A stretch of DNA of 6,519 bases, taken from positions 1 through 6,519 of the forward strand of contig JAJRPL010000086.1 of the NCBI GenBank assembly GCA_024280815.1. Direction: 5' to 3'. Below, piece after piece: positions 6,017-6,519 of the stretch; the stretch's first letter is position 1; each line of letters starts with the position of its first letter. The stretch comes from Bacteroidota bacterium. GTDB lineage: Bacteria; Bacteroidota; Bacteroidia; Flavobacteriales; Flavobacteriaceae. Both the position numbers and the translations under genes were made by a program. The notes below the pieces were generated by a model. The model made no database searches and was not told the origin of the DNA. It was given only the letters and a program-made list of their open reading frames with translations.

Positions 6017-6139
6017 TCACCTCGGATGAAACAATCCTTCCATAGCTTGGTTAAAAATAAGATATAGAAACATCCCAATTGTAATAATACTTAATATTTT
6101 AACAAATATTTTAAATGATTTTTTATTAACAACTTTCAT
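6017..6139 (-). CDS. Small single-span membrane protein, 40 aa, hypothetical
   Basis: ATG at 6139-6137 and TGA at 6019-6017 define a 40-residue protein. It has a basic N-terminus (MKVVNKKSFKIFVKI), one hydrophobic span (about residues 11-30, including LSIITIGMFLYLIF) and a short polar tail (NQAMEGLFHPR). The positive-inside pattern predicts a cytoplasmic N-terminus. It starts 25 bp after the stop of the thioredoxin-like gene on the same strand, with an A-rich leader (AAAAAAAAATTAG) typical of Bacteroidota starts, so the two are probably cotranscribed. I do not recognise the family. The coherent TM design, good leader and operon position argue that it is real; its small size and lack of a named homologue keep confidence moderate. 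Confidence 0.6.
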   Translation of the reverse strand: MKVVNKKSFKIFVKILSIITIGMFLYLIFNQAMEGLFHPR

Positions 6140-6164
6140 CTAATTTTTTTTTACAAAGAAGATT

Positions 6165-6461
6165 CTACACATACTGTTGTACCAAGCTTATCAAAGTACC
6201 CGCATCTTGTTCACCAGATTGACGCCATTTCATTTCACCACCCTTGTAGATAATAAAGGTCGGATTTCCTTTAATACGCAATGCATTTGCTAAAACTTCA
6301 TTTTTATCAATATCAATTTTAATAACTTTAGCTTTATCACCTAAAGCAATAGCAACATCTCTCAATGTATTATGAAGTTTTGAATTATTTTCATTCCAAT
6401 CTGCATAAAAATCTATTAGCGTTGGAATACTTGAACCAATTAATTCACCAAATTTAGCCAT
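6165..6461 (-). CDS. Thioredoxin-fold protein lacking the CxxC active site
   Basis: A 98-residue cytoplasmic thioredoxin-like protein. The fold is clear: IPTLIDFYADW (12-22, strand and start of the active-site helix), KVIKIDIDKNEVLANALRIKG (45-65), the cis-proline strand NPTFIIYKGGE (66-76, Pro67) and a C-terminal helix. The position of the WCGPC active site reads WNENN (22-26), and the whole protein contains no cysteine, so it cannot perform dithiol-disulfide exchange. As I recall, flavobacteria carry a conserved family with WNExx at this site, which suggests a retained binding or chaperone-like role rather than recent decay. Other core residues are intact. The start is supported by the typical distance to the first strand and by an upstream promoter box. 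It is followed on the same strand by the 40-aa membrane protein gene. Confidence 0.88.
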   Translation of the reverse strand: MAKFGELIGSSIPTLIDFYADWNENNSKLHNTLRDVAIALGDKAKVIKIDIDKNEVLANALRIKGNPTFIIYKGGEMKWRQSGEQDAGTLISLVQQYV

Positions 6462-6500
6462 AAGTAGCTTATTTTAAAGTTTATAACATGGGTTGACATA

Positions 6501-6508
6501 CAAATATA
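6501..6508 (-). promoter_or_regulatory. -7 box upstream of the thioredoxin-like gene
   Basis: On the minus strand TATATTTG (6508-6501) matches the Bacteroidota TAnnTTTG -7 box exactly and lies 39 bp before the ATG at 6461. The expected -33 TTG would fall beyond the window edge, so it cannot be checked. Confidence 0.55.
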
Positions 6509-6519
6509 CTATTTATTAA

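Noticed and set aside
1..6519. CRISPR array, toxin-antitoxin, restriction or other defence system
   Set aside because: No regularly spaced repeats and no matching protein families were seen on either strand.

Overview
The window looks like ordinary chromosomal DNA from a member of the Flavobacteriaceae (Bacteroidota). The signs are strong A+T richness, starts without Shine-Dalgarno sequences but with A-rich leaders, several upstream sites matching the Bacteroidota -7 box TAnnTTTG, and a gene set typical of marine or soil flavobacteria. I cannot name the genus.

Layout, left to right. (1) 1-502: the 3' part of a tandem universal stress protein gene, cut by the window edge, followed by an A/T-rich terminator-like hairpin. 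(2) 656-1666: a complete LacI-family regulator with no sugar-utilisation genes beside it, so its regulon is not visible. (3) 1667-2140: a 474-base gap holding a leftward tRNA-Gln(TTG) gene with promoter and terminator. Downstream of the tRNA lies a second, partial copy of the tRNA 3' end plus terminator, fused to a short decayed reading frame. (4) 2141-5239: a large multi-pass membrane protein of the DUF2723 / TMEM260 (GT-C glycosyltransferase) family. (5) 5290-5943: a NodB-type polysaccharide deacetylase 50 bp downstream on the same strand, with a GA/CT-rich hairpin repeat in the gap. (6) 5944-6006: a 63-bp dispersed-repeat-like element with perfect 9-bp inverted ends. (7) 6017-6461, leftward: a thioredoxin-fold protein lacking both active-site cysteines, followed by a 40-residue single-span membrane protein that is easy to miss.

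Functionally, the right half has a cell-envelope flavour: a putative membrane glycosyltransferase and a polysaccharide deacetylase that may share a transcript. The thioredoxin-like gene and the small membrane protein probably form a two-gene operon. The regulator and the stress protein are not obviously linked to these.

I see no defence system, CRISPR array, complete mobile element or clearly new multi-gene system. The most interesting points are the tRNA-Gln 3' duplication with its relic reading frame, the cysteine-free thioredoxin with its tiny membrane partner, and the repeat-derived sequence in the intergenic regions and inside the deacetylase.
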